Below, in pieces: positions 51,723 to 60,193 of a stretch of DNA of 64,000 nucleotides. The DNA is from Acidobacteriota bacterium (GTDB taxonomy: Bacteria; Acidobacteriota; Vicinamibacteria; Vicinamibacterales; SCN-69-37). The notes beneath the pieces were generated by a model that made no database searches, had not been told where the DNA came from, and saw only the letters and a list, made by a program, of their open reading frames with translations. Position 1 is the stretch's first letter. Every line of letters begins with the position of its first letter. A program made the position numbers and the translations under genes. The DNA lies in the NCBI GenBank assembly GCA_016716905.1, contig JADJUS010000015.1:29788-93787 (forward strand). Direction: 5' to 3'.

Positions 51723-53060
51723 TCAATGAGTTACAGCGTCGTCGTTCGATGCCTCGATCGGCTCGCTCGCATCGTTTGTGCGAACGATGTGCGAATCCGC
51801 CGGATCTTCTCGCCGCGGTTCGGCGCGCCCTTCCATTCTCCCCAGGGCATTCTCAAGTCGAACGGGCGAACTTGCCAAGTAGGTGGACGTCGTCGAGATG
51901 TTCGAGTGCCCCAGGAAGTCGCGCACGTCGTGCAAGCCCGCCGATGACTCAAGCAGTCGACAGGCGAACTCCCGCCGCAGGTCGTTCGCGTGAAGGTCGA
52001 TGATGCCGGCGGCAGCGCACGTGGCGTTCCAGGCGGCGCGGATGCTCTTCACCGGCTCGCCCACTTCGTTGCCGAACACGTACGCCGCGGCTGGCAACTG
52101 CGCTCCGTCCGGGCCCGTCTGGCGCATCTCCAGCACCGCGCGCAGCTTCGAGCCGACAGGTATCACGCGGCCGCGGCTGGTCTTTGTGCGCGCCGCAGCC
52201 AGGTCCAGCGCAATCGGGGCGCCGTCGGCGTCGCGGCGAATGTCCGACCAGCGTAACCCGCGCAGTTCACCGGGCCGGCACCCGGTCGAGAGAGCGGCCA
52301 GGATGAGCGCGCGCATGTGCGGGCTCGCGTTTGCCAGCAGCCGATCCTCTTCGCCGGGCTGAAGGCGACGCTGGCGTGCCGACTCGGCTTTCGATTCGAG
52401 CTTCACGACGGTGACCCCGTTCAGCTTGAACGGTGACGCCGTCAAGTACCCTTGCTGAATCGCCCACGAGAAGAGATGCCGCAAACGCGCCAGGAGGCGA
52501 TTGAGGCCGACTTCCCCACCCTTGACCCCCGGACGCCGGATGCCGGCCTTCCTCCCAGCCACGCGCCCGGCCAGGACGTCTGCGAAGCCTTTGCGCCGGT
52601 CTGCCCTGACGGCCTCGACGTCGGCGCGGGTGATGGCCGCGATGGGCTTGTGACGCAACTGGACCCGGGCGCCGTTGGCCCCCGGGACCTCCGCCCGGAG
52701 CAGCATCTGCAAATGGACGTTGAACATCTCGGCCGCGCTCGCGCGCCTGGTCGGCACGTTCACGTACTCGTTCTCGTACCGCCGCACCACGTCGCCGAAG
52801 GTCAGGTCGTCCGCGGGCAACTCGGCGCCGCCGAAGGTCCCCGCTCGGATGGCGCTGCGCAGTCGATCCCGCATGGCCATGGCTTCGGCCTTCGTCGCCG
52901 GCGGCCGGACGCCCTCCCGTCTGGCGATGGTGTCGAGAGAGTGGCGATGTTCCTTTCCACCGAAGTGGAAGTTGAAGTGCCAGGGGTGAATACACTTCGG
53001 CCACTTGCGCCGCGCACAATCACAACGCTTGCTGATGCCGTCGTTGGTTCGCTTCGGCAT
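51723..53060 (-). CDS. Tyrosine recombinase (phage-type integrase)
   Basis: The 445-residue enzyme has an N-terminal arm-binding/SAM-like region, box I 'STGCRPGELRGLRW' (Arg), the region 'NDLRREFACRLLES' (box II), 'LGHSNISTTSTYL' (His and Tyr nucleophile). The usual box II H-x-x-R is N-x-x-R here. It catalyses integration and excision at the adjacent tRNA-Leu. A short acidic tail follows the catalytic Tyr by about 50 residues. Confidence 0.88.
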   Translation of the reverse strand: MPKRTNDGISKRCDCARRKWPKCIHPWHFNFHFGGKEHRHSLDTIARREGVRPPATKAEAMAMRDRLRSAIRAGTFGGAELPADDLTFGDVVRRYENEYVNVPTRRASAAEMFNVHLQMLLRAEVPGANGARVQLRHKPIAAITRADVEAVRADRRKGFADVLAGRVAGRKAGIRRPGVKGGEVGLNRLLARLRHLFSWAIQQGYLTASPFKLNGVTVVKLESKAESARQRRLQPGEEDRLLANASPHMRALILAALSTGCRPGELRGLRWSDIRRDADGAPIALDLAAARTKTSRGRVIPVGSKLRAVLEMRQTGPDGAQLPAAAYVFGNEVGEPVKSIRAAWNATCAAAGIIDLHANDLRREFACRLLESSAGLHDVRDFLGHSNISTTSTYLASSPVRLENALGRMEGRAEPRREDPADSHIVRTNDASEPIEASNDDAVTH

Positions 53061-53465
53061 GGCCTATGCCTCCCCTTTCAGCGCGTTCAGCCCGTGGCGA
53101 TCGAGGTGCGCCACTTCGCTGAGATCGAGGGTCGCGAACACAGGACCGCCATCACCGACTTGCCGTGGTGCAGGGCCAGGTGGCAACCCCTCATGGGCTT
53201 GCGGCCGGCACGCGCATCCGGTCGCAGCCCAAGCATCTGAGAGTCGCGACCGATCGTCTTGACGGGAGCGGTGACGTCGGCCTCCAGGTTCCGCCGCGGC
53301 GCGCGGATCATGGGCACGGTGGCTGTGATCGTCCCGGCTCAGTGGATGAGGGCGTGGTGGGTAGCTGTCGGTACTTGCTTTCATACGGGCCTCCGAAGGA
53401 TGAAGGCCGGCTGGCTGCTACGATGTTTGCAGCCTGTCGGCACGGGTTAACGACGTGCGGTCGGG
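53061..53465. other. About 405 bp with no supported gene
   Basis: Open frames of up to 115 codons exist on both strands but overlap each other and show no recognisable family or convincing start site. One minus-strand frame (53064-53384) and one other (53087-53317) could be coding if a frameshift were present; I do not support either. Nothing else is seen. Confidence 0.5.
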
Positions 53466-53657
53466 TCAGGGCCGCTTGCGCGCGCCAACGCGCTTGCGGT
53501 CCGCTTTTGTGACCCCTCGCGATTCCACCCAGGCCGACAACGCGCGTCGGACCTGCTCGGAAACCGGCACCCCGTCTCGCTCCTTGATGGCCTTCAGTCC
53601 ATCGAGGACATCGGCATCAATTCGGAAGGCGGTTTGCTTCTTCGCACTAGGGCTCAC
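53466..53657 (-). CDS. Ribbon-helix-helix DNA-binding protein
   Basis: From the GTG at 53657 the product is 63 residues: 'KQTAFRIDADVLDGLKAIKE' is the RHH strand and first helix, 'VPVSEQVRRALSAWVESRG' the second. CopG/MetJ-like. Such proteins regulate plasmid or element copy number or toxin-antitoxin genes. No toxin gene adjoins it. It stands between the integrase and replication genes. Confidence 0.72.
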   Translation of the reverse strand: MSPSAKKQTAFRIDADVLDGLKAIKERDGVPVSEQVRRALSAWVESRGVTKADRKRVGARKRP

Positions 53658-54174
53658 GTCGCAGACTGTATAACACCCGTAGTACACTTGTCGATGGTCT
53701 GGACATTCGCCCCTCCACCGCGATTCGCGATGCCTCGACATGGCCCGGGCGCTGTGGCGCGTCGCGACCGACGCTCCGACACGCTGGATTGAGGGTGGTA
53801 TCCGAAACCGGATGGGAGCCTCGGCCATGATCCCGGACTACGACGTCGGTGTGGCCAATGTGGCGCGCCACCGCGCATACCCGGTGTTGATCTACACACG
53901 GGTTCGCACATACGGTTCAGCCCGCCGTAATTCACCGGAGATCGTCGCAGTGACACTTGACGGTTGCTCAAGTACGGTGGCGAACTGGCGGCGTTGACCG
54001 TGTCGTGTCCGGTCCGGATTACGGGCTCTGAAGAGCCCTTGTAATCCTCCGGACTGGGTTGGACTGGACGTCGGACGGGTTCAGGATCGGCGAATTTCCT
54101 GAACATTATTGATGGACTCAATTCCGTCCCAGCCTGGACCGCCGTTGGACTGCACTTCGGACCGGATTGGATCG
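53658..54174. other. Intergenic region with a strong hairpin at 54012-54054
   Basis: No gene is supported. The hairpin GTCCGGATTAC-GGGCTCT, with GAGCCC and GTAATCCTCCGGAC on the other side, has a 3-base loop and two small bulges. It lies beyond the repA-like stop as transcribed, so it may end that transcript, but no T-run follows. It also resembles a protein-binding or recombination palindrome. Confidence 0.6.
53667..53694 (-). promoter_or_regulatory. Possible sigma-70-like promoter for the RHH gene
   Basis: On the minus strand a TCGACA-like -35 (53689-53694) and TATACA -10 (53667-53672) are 16 bp apart. The -10 lies 9 bp from the GTG start, so the transcript would be nearly leaderless. Confidence 0.35.
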
Positions 54175-55602
54175 TCATGGGAGCCGAGCGGCAGACCATG
54201 TGCTGCCTTTCTGTTTCACCAACCCAAGCGCCTCCATCGATTTCAAGGCGCCGAAGACGGTTGAGCGAGCGACGCGGCCGTGGAGGTTGTCCGAGATTTC
54301 CTTGCCTGATGCACTCCCGACCATCCGCAGTTCCGCGAGCACCTGTCGGGTCTTGGTGCTCAACTCGGTCTCGCTGCCCGCGGCGCTGACGTTCACTGCG
54401 TCGTCCAGCACCACGCTCGAATGCTCGGGAATGAGTCGCAGTCGAAAGACTCGGGGCGGTGGGCATTCGGCGTCGCGCATTTTGTCTGTTTTCAGCACCC
54501 GCTCCTCACCCTGGTCTTCCAGGAAGGCCAACGTGTCAACACCCGCGCGGAGGGCGGTCGACCCCCGCTCGGAGCCGCCGCTCTTGTTCATGTGATGCAC
54601 GATCACGACGGCCGCATTGCCGACGCCCTTGCTGATGCGCGCGCAGCCGTTGAGCGCCGTTCCGACGGCGGACGCGCTGTTTTCGTCCAGGCCGCCGAGC
54701 GCACGCGCTAGGGTGTCGATAATCACCACGTCAGCCCGCGTTGCGACTGTGATGACATCCCGGACCGATTTGTCATCGCCCAGCAGCAGGGACTCAACAA
54801 CAACCAGGTTCTCCAAGTGCTTGTGGGTCAAGTCGAACGCACTGCACGCGGCGCGGAGGCGTCCGCGCAGACCTCCATTGCCGTCCAGCGCGCACACGAC
54901 CACGCGGCGCCCGGCCTTCAGAAGTTCCGCCGTCATCCGAATCACCAAGAGGGTTTTTCCGGCCGCAGGCTGGCCGACTATCGCTGAAATTGAGCCAGGT
55001 ACCAGCATCGGCCACGAAGGGTCGAGGGTAAGCACGTCGTGGGACAGCACGAGGTCGAGCCCGGTTCGTGCAGTAAGCCTGGGCGGGGACCCGGTTTCGC
55101 TCAACCTGACCAGTAACCGCTCACGCGCTTCACCAGGCCCAAGGGTGCGGACCTCGTCGATCGCCTTGACGTACGCCGCTTCGTCGGTCCGCGCCGTCCA
55201 GTGGTGCATGACCACCTTCGCGTAGGCCGCGACGTTCGCCAGTTTGGGGATGCCGTCCGTAAGCATTGACAGGTAAGCAAACCCACCGACCTCCTCAAGG
55301 TCGTCGCCCAGACTGCGCTTCAGGATGATGGGGTCGATCGTCTCGCCCTGTGCGGACAGCGTAAGAATATGCCGGAAGATGAGTCGGTGAGCTACGCGAA
55401 AGAAGTGAACCGGTTGCAGACCAAGGCTGGTGATCTCGCTGAGTCGCGACGGTGCCACGAGCAGTGCTCCGAGGACGGCTCGTTCTGCATCAAGGTCATG
55501 CGGCGATACATCCGAAGGTCGTTCGGGAAACACCCTATTCGCAGGTGCAGTGGACCGATGTAGTTGACGGGGCGGTGCGTCACACTGTGTTGTTGGTGAC
55601 AC
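54175..55602 (-). CDS. DnaB-N domain fused to RepA-like RecA-fold ATPase, with C-terminal winged helix
   Basis: The 475-residue protein has a DnaB-type N-terminal domain (about 35-130: 'PHDLDAERAVLGALLVAPSR'), a RecA-fold ATPase with Walker A 'GQPAAGKT' and Walker B 'ADVVIIDTLARALGG' (AAA_25/RepA-like), and a C-terminal winged-helix region ('KEISDNLHGRVARSTVFGAL'). RepA-like helicases unwind plasmid or element origins. Start is GTG at 55602, just after the HTH gene stop. It probably replicates the element. Confidence 0.82.
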   Translation of the reverse strand: MSPTTQCDAPPRQLHRSTAPANRVFPERPSDVSPHDLDAERAVLGALLVAPSRLSEITSLGLQPVHFFRVAHRLIFRHILTLSAQGETIDPIILKRSLGDDLEEVGGFAYLSMLTDGIPKLANVAAYAKVVMHHWTARTDEAAYVKAIDEVRTLGPGEARERLLVRLSETGSPPRLTARTGLDLVLSHDVLTLDPSWPMLVPGSISAIVGQPAAGKTLLVIRMTAELLKAGRRVVVCALDGNGGLRGRLRAACSAFDLTHKHLENLVVVESLLLGDDKSVRDVITVATRADVVIIDTLARALGGLDENSASAVGTALNGCARISKGVGNAAVVIVHHMNKSGGSERGSTALRAGVDTLAFLEDQGEERVLKTDKMRDAECPPPRVFRLRLIPEHSSVVLDDAVNVSAAGSETELSTKTRQVLAELRMVGSASGKEISDNLHGRVARSTVFGALKSMEALGLVKQKGSTWSAARLP

Positions 55603-55604
55603 TT

Positions 55605-55877
55605 CTATTCACCTCGGGAACTGCGGCCGTTCTCGGCCGGGACAGGTGTTGCGGCTTTCTGGGTGTGACCGTCCCCGGTGCGGTCAACAACCATGGGCAC
55701 GGCGGCGGCCTCGATCCACGCGTCGACGTCGCACGGCTTGAGTCGCCACAGTTTCTTGCCAGCGCCGACCTTAAAGGCACGCAAGTCTCCGAGCCGTATT
55801 GCGCGCGCCAGCGTGCGCTCTGAGAGTTGCACCCGGGCGGCGGCCTGGGCCCGCGTCAGCCAGGCGACATCAAGCAT
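55605..55877 (-). CDS. HTH_17 (excisionase/AlpA-like) DNA-binding protein
   Basis: The 90-residue protein has 'VAWLTRAQAAARVQLSERTL', 'LRAFKVGAGKKLWRLKPCDV', a MerR-like winged helix typical of AlpA/Xis-type regulators. It overlaps the XRE gene by 8 bp and ends 3 bp before the RepA-like start. Confidence 0.8.
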   Translation of the reverse strand: MLDVAWLTRAQAAARVQLSERTLARAIRLGDLRAFKVGAGKKLWRLKPCDVDAWIEAAAVPMVVDRTGDGHTQKAATPVPAENGRSSRGE

Positions 55878-56100
55878 GGTCTACTACCTGAGCAGCAGGC
55901 TCGAACACCAAACAAACGGCGCGCGCCCGGAGGGCGTCAACGGGGCACTTGAGGGCCGAGGCGAGGCGCGAGTATTCATCCACGCTGAGATCGCGGCCGT
56001 GCTCCGCGTGATGCAGTTTGGCGATACTGACCTGGGAAGCCGCGGACAAGCCGCGAAGAGACAGCTTATTTGAGCGACGGTAGTACTCGATTGGTGTCAT
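55870..56100 (-). CDS. XRE-family helix-turn-helix protein
   Basis: The 76-residue protein has the Cro/CI HTH 'KLSLRGLSAASQVSIAKLHH', 'LSVDEYSRLASALKCPVDAL'. The ATG at 56100 follows GGAGG. First gene of the element's regulator-replication operon; probably its repressor. Confidence 0.8.
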   Translation of the reverse strand: MTPIEYYRRSNKLSLRGLSAASQVSIAKLHHAEHGRDLSVDEYSRLASALKCPVDALRARAVCLVFEPAAQVVDHA

Positions 56101-56103
56101 CAC

Positions 56104-56734
56104 GCTCGGCCTCCGGATGACCGGGTGCCCAGAACGCGAAAAGGGGCACCGGTCTCAACGGGACAACGCCAAGCGCCCGACCATCGGGAACCCAGTGCCG
56201 CTCCGTGTTAACTCGCCCCCAAAACTCTTCTGCGAAGAGCCGATGACTACATTTTGGCACGTTCGTGAAACGTTGTGAACTCATCTGGTTCGCCGCCTTC
56301 GCGCACCCGCCAGCGACGCTCGGTCAAGCTCGACGCTGGGGTCTCACGCCGACATTGGAATGACACGGGCACGCACATGGCATCCCTGGCAATGCGGGCG
56401 CAGTGTCCCTCACCGCCTGCTACACCCGAACGAAGACCACTGCCCTATCCACACCGACCGCCGCCGGCTCCGACAAGATGGGCTGCTTGGGGCGCCGACG
56501 TGACGACCGCCCGCGCCGGCATACGACGTTGGTCGAGGGCGGCGGAGGCTCCGTCGAGGGTGGGACCAGGGTGATAAGCGGCGCCATTGCGTATCACCGG
56601 GCCTAAAATCCGCTGGTGGTCCCCCCCAGTGGCCGCAAGGATGGCCGACCCCACCCCCACCTTCACATCGCGACGATTAGCGGGGACGATTTTTCACGAA
56701 ACCACTAACCGCCGCGGATCTGGAACTAGTCCCG
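56104..56734. other. About 630 bp with no supported gene
   Basis: A 72-codon minus-strand frame (56066-56284) overlaps the XRE start and a few plus-strand frames exist, none with recognisable content or a start site. It holds the operon's likely promoter but I see no clear one. This is the junction between the element's replication region and the metal-resistance genes. Confidence 0.5.
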
Positions 56735-57067
56735 CTACCTCGCCCGCGAAGCAAAACCGATGATGATCGCGGCCCCTGCGACCGAGAGCGCGGCCCCAAC
56801 CCAGTCGGTCCACGTCGGCCGCTGCCGTTCGACTGCCCAGAGCCAGAAAAGGGACGCGGCGATGTAGACGCCGCCGTACGCGGCGTAGGCGCGGCCAGCG
56901 AACGCGGCGTCCACCCTCGTGAGGGCCAACGCGAACCCGATCAGGCTGCACACGCCGAGGACTGCCAGCCACGGAGTCGCCGAACCGCGCATCCAGAGCC
57001 AGAACGCGAAGCACCCGCCGATCTCCAGCAGGGCTGCGACGGCGAACCACGCCAGGTTGCCGGTCAC
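56735..57067 (-). CDS. YnfA-family (UPF0060) membrane protein
   Basis: The 110-residue protein has four membrane helices ('LAWFAVAALLEIGGCFAFWL', 'GVCSLIGFALALTRV', 'AAYGGVYIAASLFWLWAVER', 'WVGAALSVAGAAIIIGFASR'), matching YnfA, a small drug-transporter-like family often found in metal and arsenic clusters. The GTG start at 57067 overlaps the stop of the Cys-protein gene. It is the only intact gene of the metal block. Confidence 0.88.
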   Translation of the reverse strand: MTGNLAWFAVAALLEIGGCFAFWLWMRGSATPWLAVLGVCSLIGFALALTRVDAAFAGRAYAAYGGVYIAASLFWLWAVERQRPTWTDWVGAALSVAGAAIIIGFASRAR

Positions 57068-57368
57068 GTGAACAGGCCGTCCAGCAATGCTCGCGTTCCA
57101 GGCGGGCCTGAGATACCAAGCTCGATCCTGCCGCCTTCGGCGAAATGCGGTCAGTGTGAATTGAAGGAACGGGCAGCAATGTCGCTCCAGCGTCGATACA
57201 GACCGCAATGGCGGTGACGATACCGAGGTCCCCGGCAGAGAATCCGATTCGATAGCCGTCGTCTGTCGGGACAGAATCTGTCGCCCGACCCGCGAGTCCC
57301 GGCAGCAGGGTGGCCTTGCGGTCCCGCAGTTGATCGGGCGTGAGCAGGCAGGCGACTGGGACGGTCAT
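57064..57368 (-). pseudogene. Small Cys-pair protein, frameshifted
   Basis: Frame pieces read: 'MTVPVACLLTPDQLRDRKAT' to 'AIAVCIDA', then 'ERHCCPFLQFTLTA', then 'AEGGRIELGISGPPGTRALL' to the stop at 57064, in three frames. Rejoined, it is about 100 residues of a type with an N-terminal 'ACxLxPDQ' and a central HCC-F-like motif, often found beside metal-resistance genes. Two indels near 57190 and 57150 explain the breaks. Function unknown. Confidence 0.65.
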
Positions 57369-57370
57369 CG

Positions 57371-57962
57371 CTACCGGGCGTAGTGGACTTCGCAGCCATG
57401 CGGAATGCTGGTGGGCGTGGCCACGGTCTTGCCCGCGAGCAGGGCCGTCAACGCCGCGTCCACGTAGTTCTGCGCGCCGACCAGTGACGACGCCTCTGGT
57501 TTCGGCTGGTCGTCTATTGCGCCGTTGTACGCCACTTTGCCGCTCGGGTCGATGATGACCATGTGCAGCGCCGTCGTCACTCCGTACGCTTTGCCGACCT
57601 TCCCCGACGTGTCGAGCAGCATCGGCGGTTGCGCTTTCAGGCTTGCCGCGTAGGCGCAGGAATCCTCTGGCGTCAGGTAGCTGTGAAAGCCCTCGGCGGA
57701 CGAGTTGATGAGCAGCCACACCACGCCGCGTGCCATCCACTCGGCTTGGCGCTTCTGCATGGCCCCACCCTTGTAGTGCTTCGAGACGTGCGGGCAGCCC
57801 TTCTCGTGCCACTCAAGGACAACATACTTGCCCTGGAACTCCGCGAGCGATCGTGTGCCGCCGCGATCATCAGCCACGGAAAGGCGGGGCCAGTGATCCC
57901 ACAGGTGCGACCGGGGTGCGCTGCGGCGCCAGGAGCAGAGACAGAAGCAGTACGACGGCCAT
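57371..57962 (-). CDS. Redoxin-domain (thioredoxin-fold) secreted protein, frameshifted at the N-terminus
   Basis: The main frame (57371-57877) gives a thioredoxin-fold domain with 'EWHEKGCPHVSKHY' and 'MVIIDPSGKVAYNGAIDDQ'. A signal-peptide stretch (ATG 57962, 'MAVVLLLSLLLAP') lies in another frame, and a one-base shift near 57885 would join them. Single-Cys (CPHV) redoxins of this type are predicted thiol-disulfide or peroxidase-like proteins. The gene is 46 bp downstream of the P-type ATPase. Confidence 0.75.
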
Positions 57963-58008
57963 GACGGCGATTATGGCACCGTCAGGCCTCGCACGGCCTA
58001 TTGCAAAT

Positions 58009-60193
58009 TCAGACGGAACTTGCTCGGAGCAGCCTGAGGGCGTTGAAGATAACGAGTAGCGACACGCCCATGTCTGCCGCGATGGCGGCCCAAAGAGAGG
58101 CCGCACCGGCGAACGTCAGTACAGCAAAGATGGCTTTGACGGCCAGCGACAGCCCAATGTTTTGGCGGATGATTCGCAGCGTGCGCCTTGAGTGCGTGAT
58201 GAGCCAGGGCAACTTCGACAAGTCGTCCGACATCAGCGCGACGTCGGCGGTCTCAATTGCCGCGTCGCTGCCGGCGACGCCCATCGCGACGCCGAGCGTG
58301 GCGCGGGCCATGGCAGGCGCGTCGTTCACGCCGTCGCCCACCATGGCGACCGAGCCGTACTGATTCACAAGATCCTCCACCGCCGAGACTTTGTCGGCCG
58401 GGAGCAATTCCGCCCTCACCTCTGTGACGCCGGTTTGCGCCGCGATTGCGTTCGCTGTCGCCTGATTGTCGCCGGTGAGCATCACGACGTGTTCGATACC
58501 CGCGTCTCGCAGCGCCGCAATGATGGCCCTTGCCTCTGGCCGAACCGCATCGGCGATTGCGATCAGACCGCAGACGTGAGTCGCATCGCCTACGACCACG
58601 ACCGACCGGCCGGCGCCAGACATGGCCTCAAGCCGCGAATGGATTTCTGGCGTCTCCTGACCGCGTTCTTCGAGATACCGGTGCGACCCCACCCAATACT
58701 CAACTCCGTCAAGCCGGCCTGTGGCGCCCTTGCCTTGTAGGATGCTGAAGTCTTCAACGAGGAACGGTTGGACACCGCGCGCCTTCGCGAAGGCCAGGAT
58801 GGCTTTCGCCAAGGGGTGTTCGCTATGAGATTCAGGCCGGCGGCTCGCTGCAAAAGTTCCGTCTCTGTGTGGCCACTGAGCGCGACAACTTCCTGTAACC
58901 TCTGGCTGACCACGCGTCAAGGGTGCCGGTCTTGTCGAGAGCGATGGCGCGAAGCCGAGCGGGGACCTCAAGATACGCCCCGCCTTTGACGAGCACCCCG
59001 TTTCTTGCCGCCGCCGCCAGTCCCGCTACCACGCTCACTGGCGTCGAAATCACCGAGCGCGCAGGGGCAGCCGATGACGAGGAAGACCAACGCTCGGTAG
59101 AGCCACTCCGGCCACGCGCCGCCGAACGCGACAGGCGGAACGACCAGCACAAGGACCGCGATGCCGAATACCGCCGGCGTATAGACACGCGCGAACCGTT
59201 CGACCCATTGTTCGGAAGGCGCTCGGCGGCTCGATGCAGCACCGACCATGCTGATGATGTGGGCGAGCGTGCTGTCATTCGCCCCGCTTGGTCGTCTCAG
59301 TTCGAGCGCGCCGTCACCGTTAATCGTCCCAGCGAATACCGTCGCGCCTGCGCTCTTCGGCACCGGCACACTCTCACCGGTGATAGGAGCTTGGTTCACA
59401 TCGCTCGTGCCGCGGACCACGAGGCCGTCGAGCGGAATCTTCTCGCCCGGTTTCACCAGCAGCAGAGACCCGACAGCAACGACGTCGGGGGAGACTTCAT
59501 TCGGAACGCCGTTTGTGAGCAGCCTGGCCATCGGCGGCGCAAGCTCCATGAGGGCCTCAATCGCGCGGCGCGCGGCCAACGCTCCACGCCTCAAGAGCGA
59601 GCGAAACGCCGAAGAGGAACGAGACCGTCGCGGCCTCGAACCACTCGCCGATGGCAACCGCACCGATCACGGCCACGGTCATCAACAGGTTCATGTCCGG
59701 CCGGAGGCGCCGAACAGCGTACCCAGGCCTTTGGCGCCACAAACCAACTGCCGGCAAGAATCGCGGCTCCGTAGAGGATTTGGACCAGTAGCGGCACGTC
59801 GTGGGACAGACCCAGGCCCTCAGACCCCAACGCCTGTTCGACATTGCCGGCCATAGCTACATGCGTCAGGAACCCGCCCACGAGCAGCAGACCGCTGGCC
59901 GCAGAGAGAGTCGTACGGCCGCGCCGTTCCCAGAAGGTCGATTCGGCGGCGACGGCACCCCGCTCCTGCCACGGTTCGGCGCGCATCCCCGTGCTAGCCA
60001 CTGCCCGCGTTATCGCGGCTTCGGCTGGCCCGTGCGGCCTCGTCGTCACGATCATCTTGGCGTTGAGGATGTCGAAAGCGAGGCGGTCCTCGCCTCCGAC
60101 CAACGGCCCGACGACCTGCTTGAGCACCGCCACTTCTTCGGCGCAGTCCATGCCATGGACCTTGAATGCCAAGACATCGTCAGGGCGCGTCAT
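58009..60193 (-). pseudogene. P1B-type heavy-metal ATPase (CadA/ZntA-like), frameshifted
   Basis: N-terminal pieces include an HMA-like 'FKVHGMDCAEEVAVLK' (60180-60100 region), the middle has 'GESVPVPKSAGATVFAGTIN' and the metal-site 'CPCALGDFD' (normally CPCAL followed by in-frame helices), then 'DKTGTL' (phosphorylation site) and the C-terminal 'MVGDGVNDAPAMARATLG'. Pieces are in at least three frames with breaks near 59620, 59060 and 58920. Together they give about 725 residues, near the family's 700-800. It would export Cd, Zn, Co or Pb. The HMA motif has a single Cys (MDCAEE). Confidence 0.85.

Noticed and set aside
53064..53384. A 106-codon gene between integrase and RHH protein
   Set aside because: No recognisable content or ribosome-binding site, and competing frames overlap it.
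57371..57962. Redoxin as a selenoprotein explaining SelB
   Set aside because: The TGA near its N-terminus results from a one-base shift, not an in-frame codon at a Cys position; the CPHV motif has a normal Cys codon.
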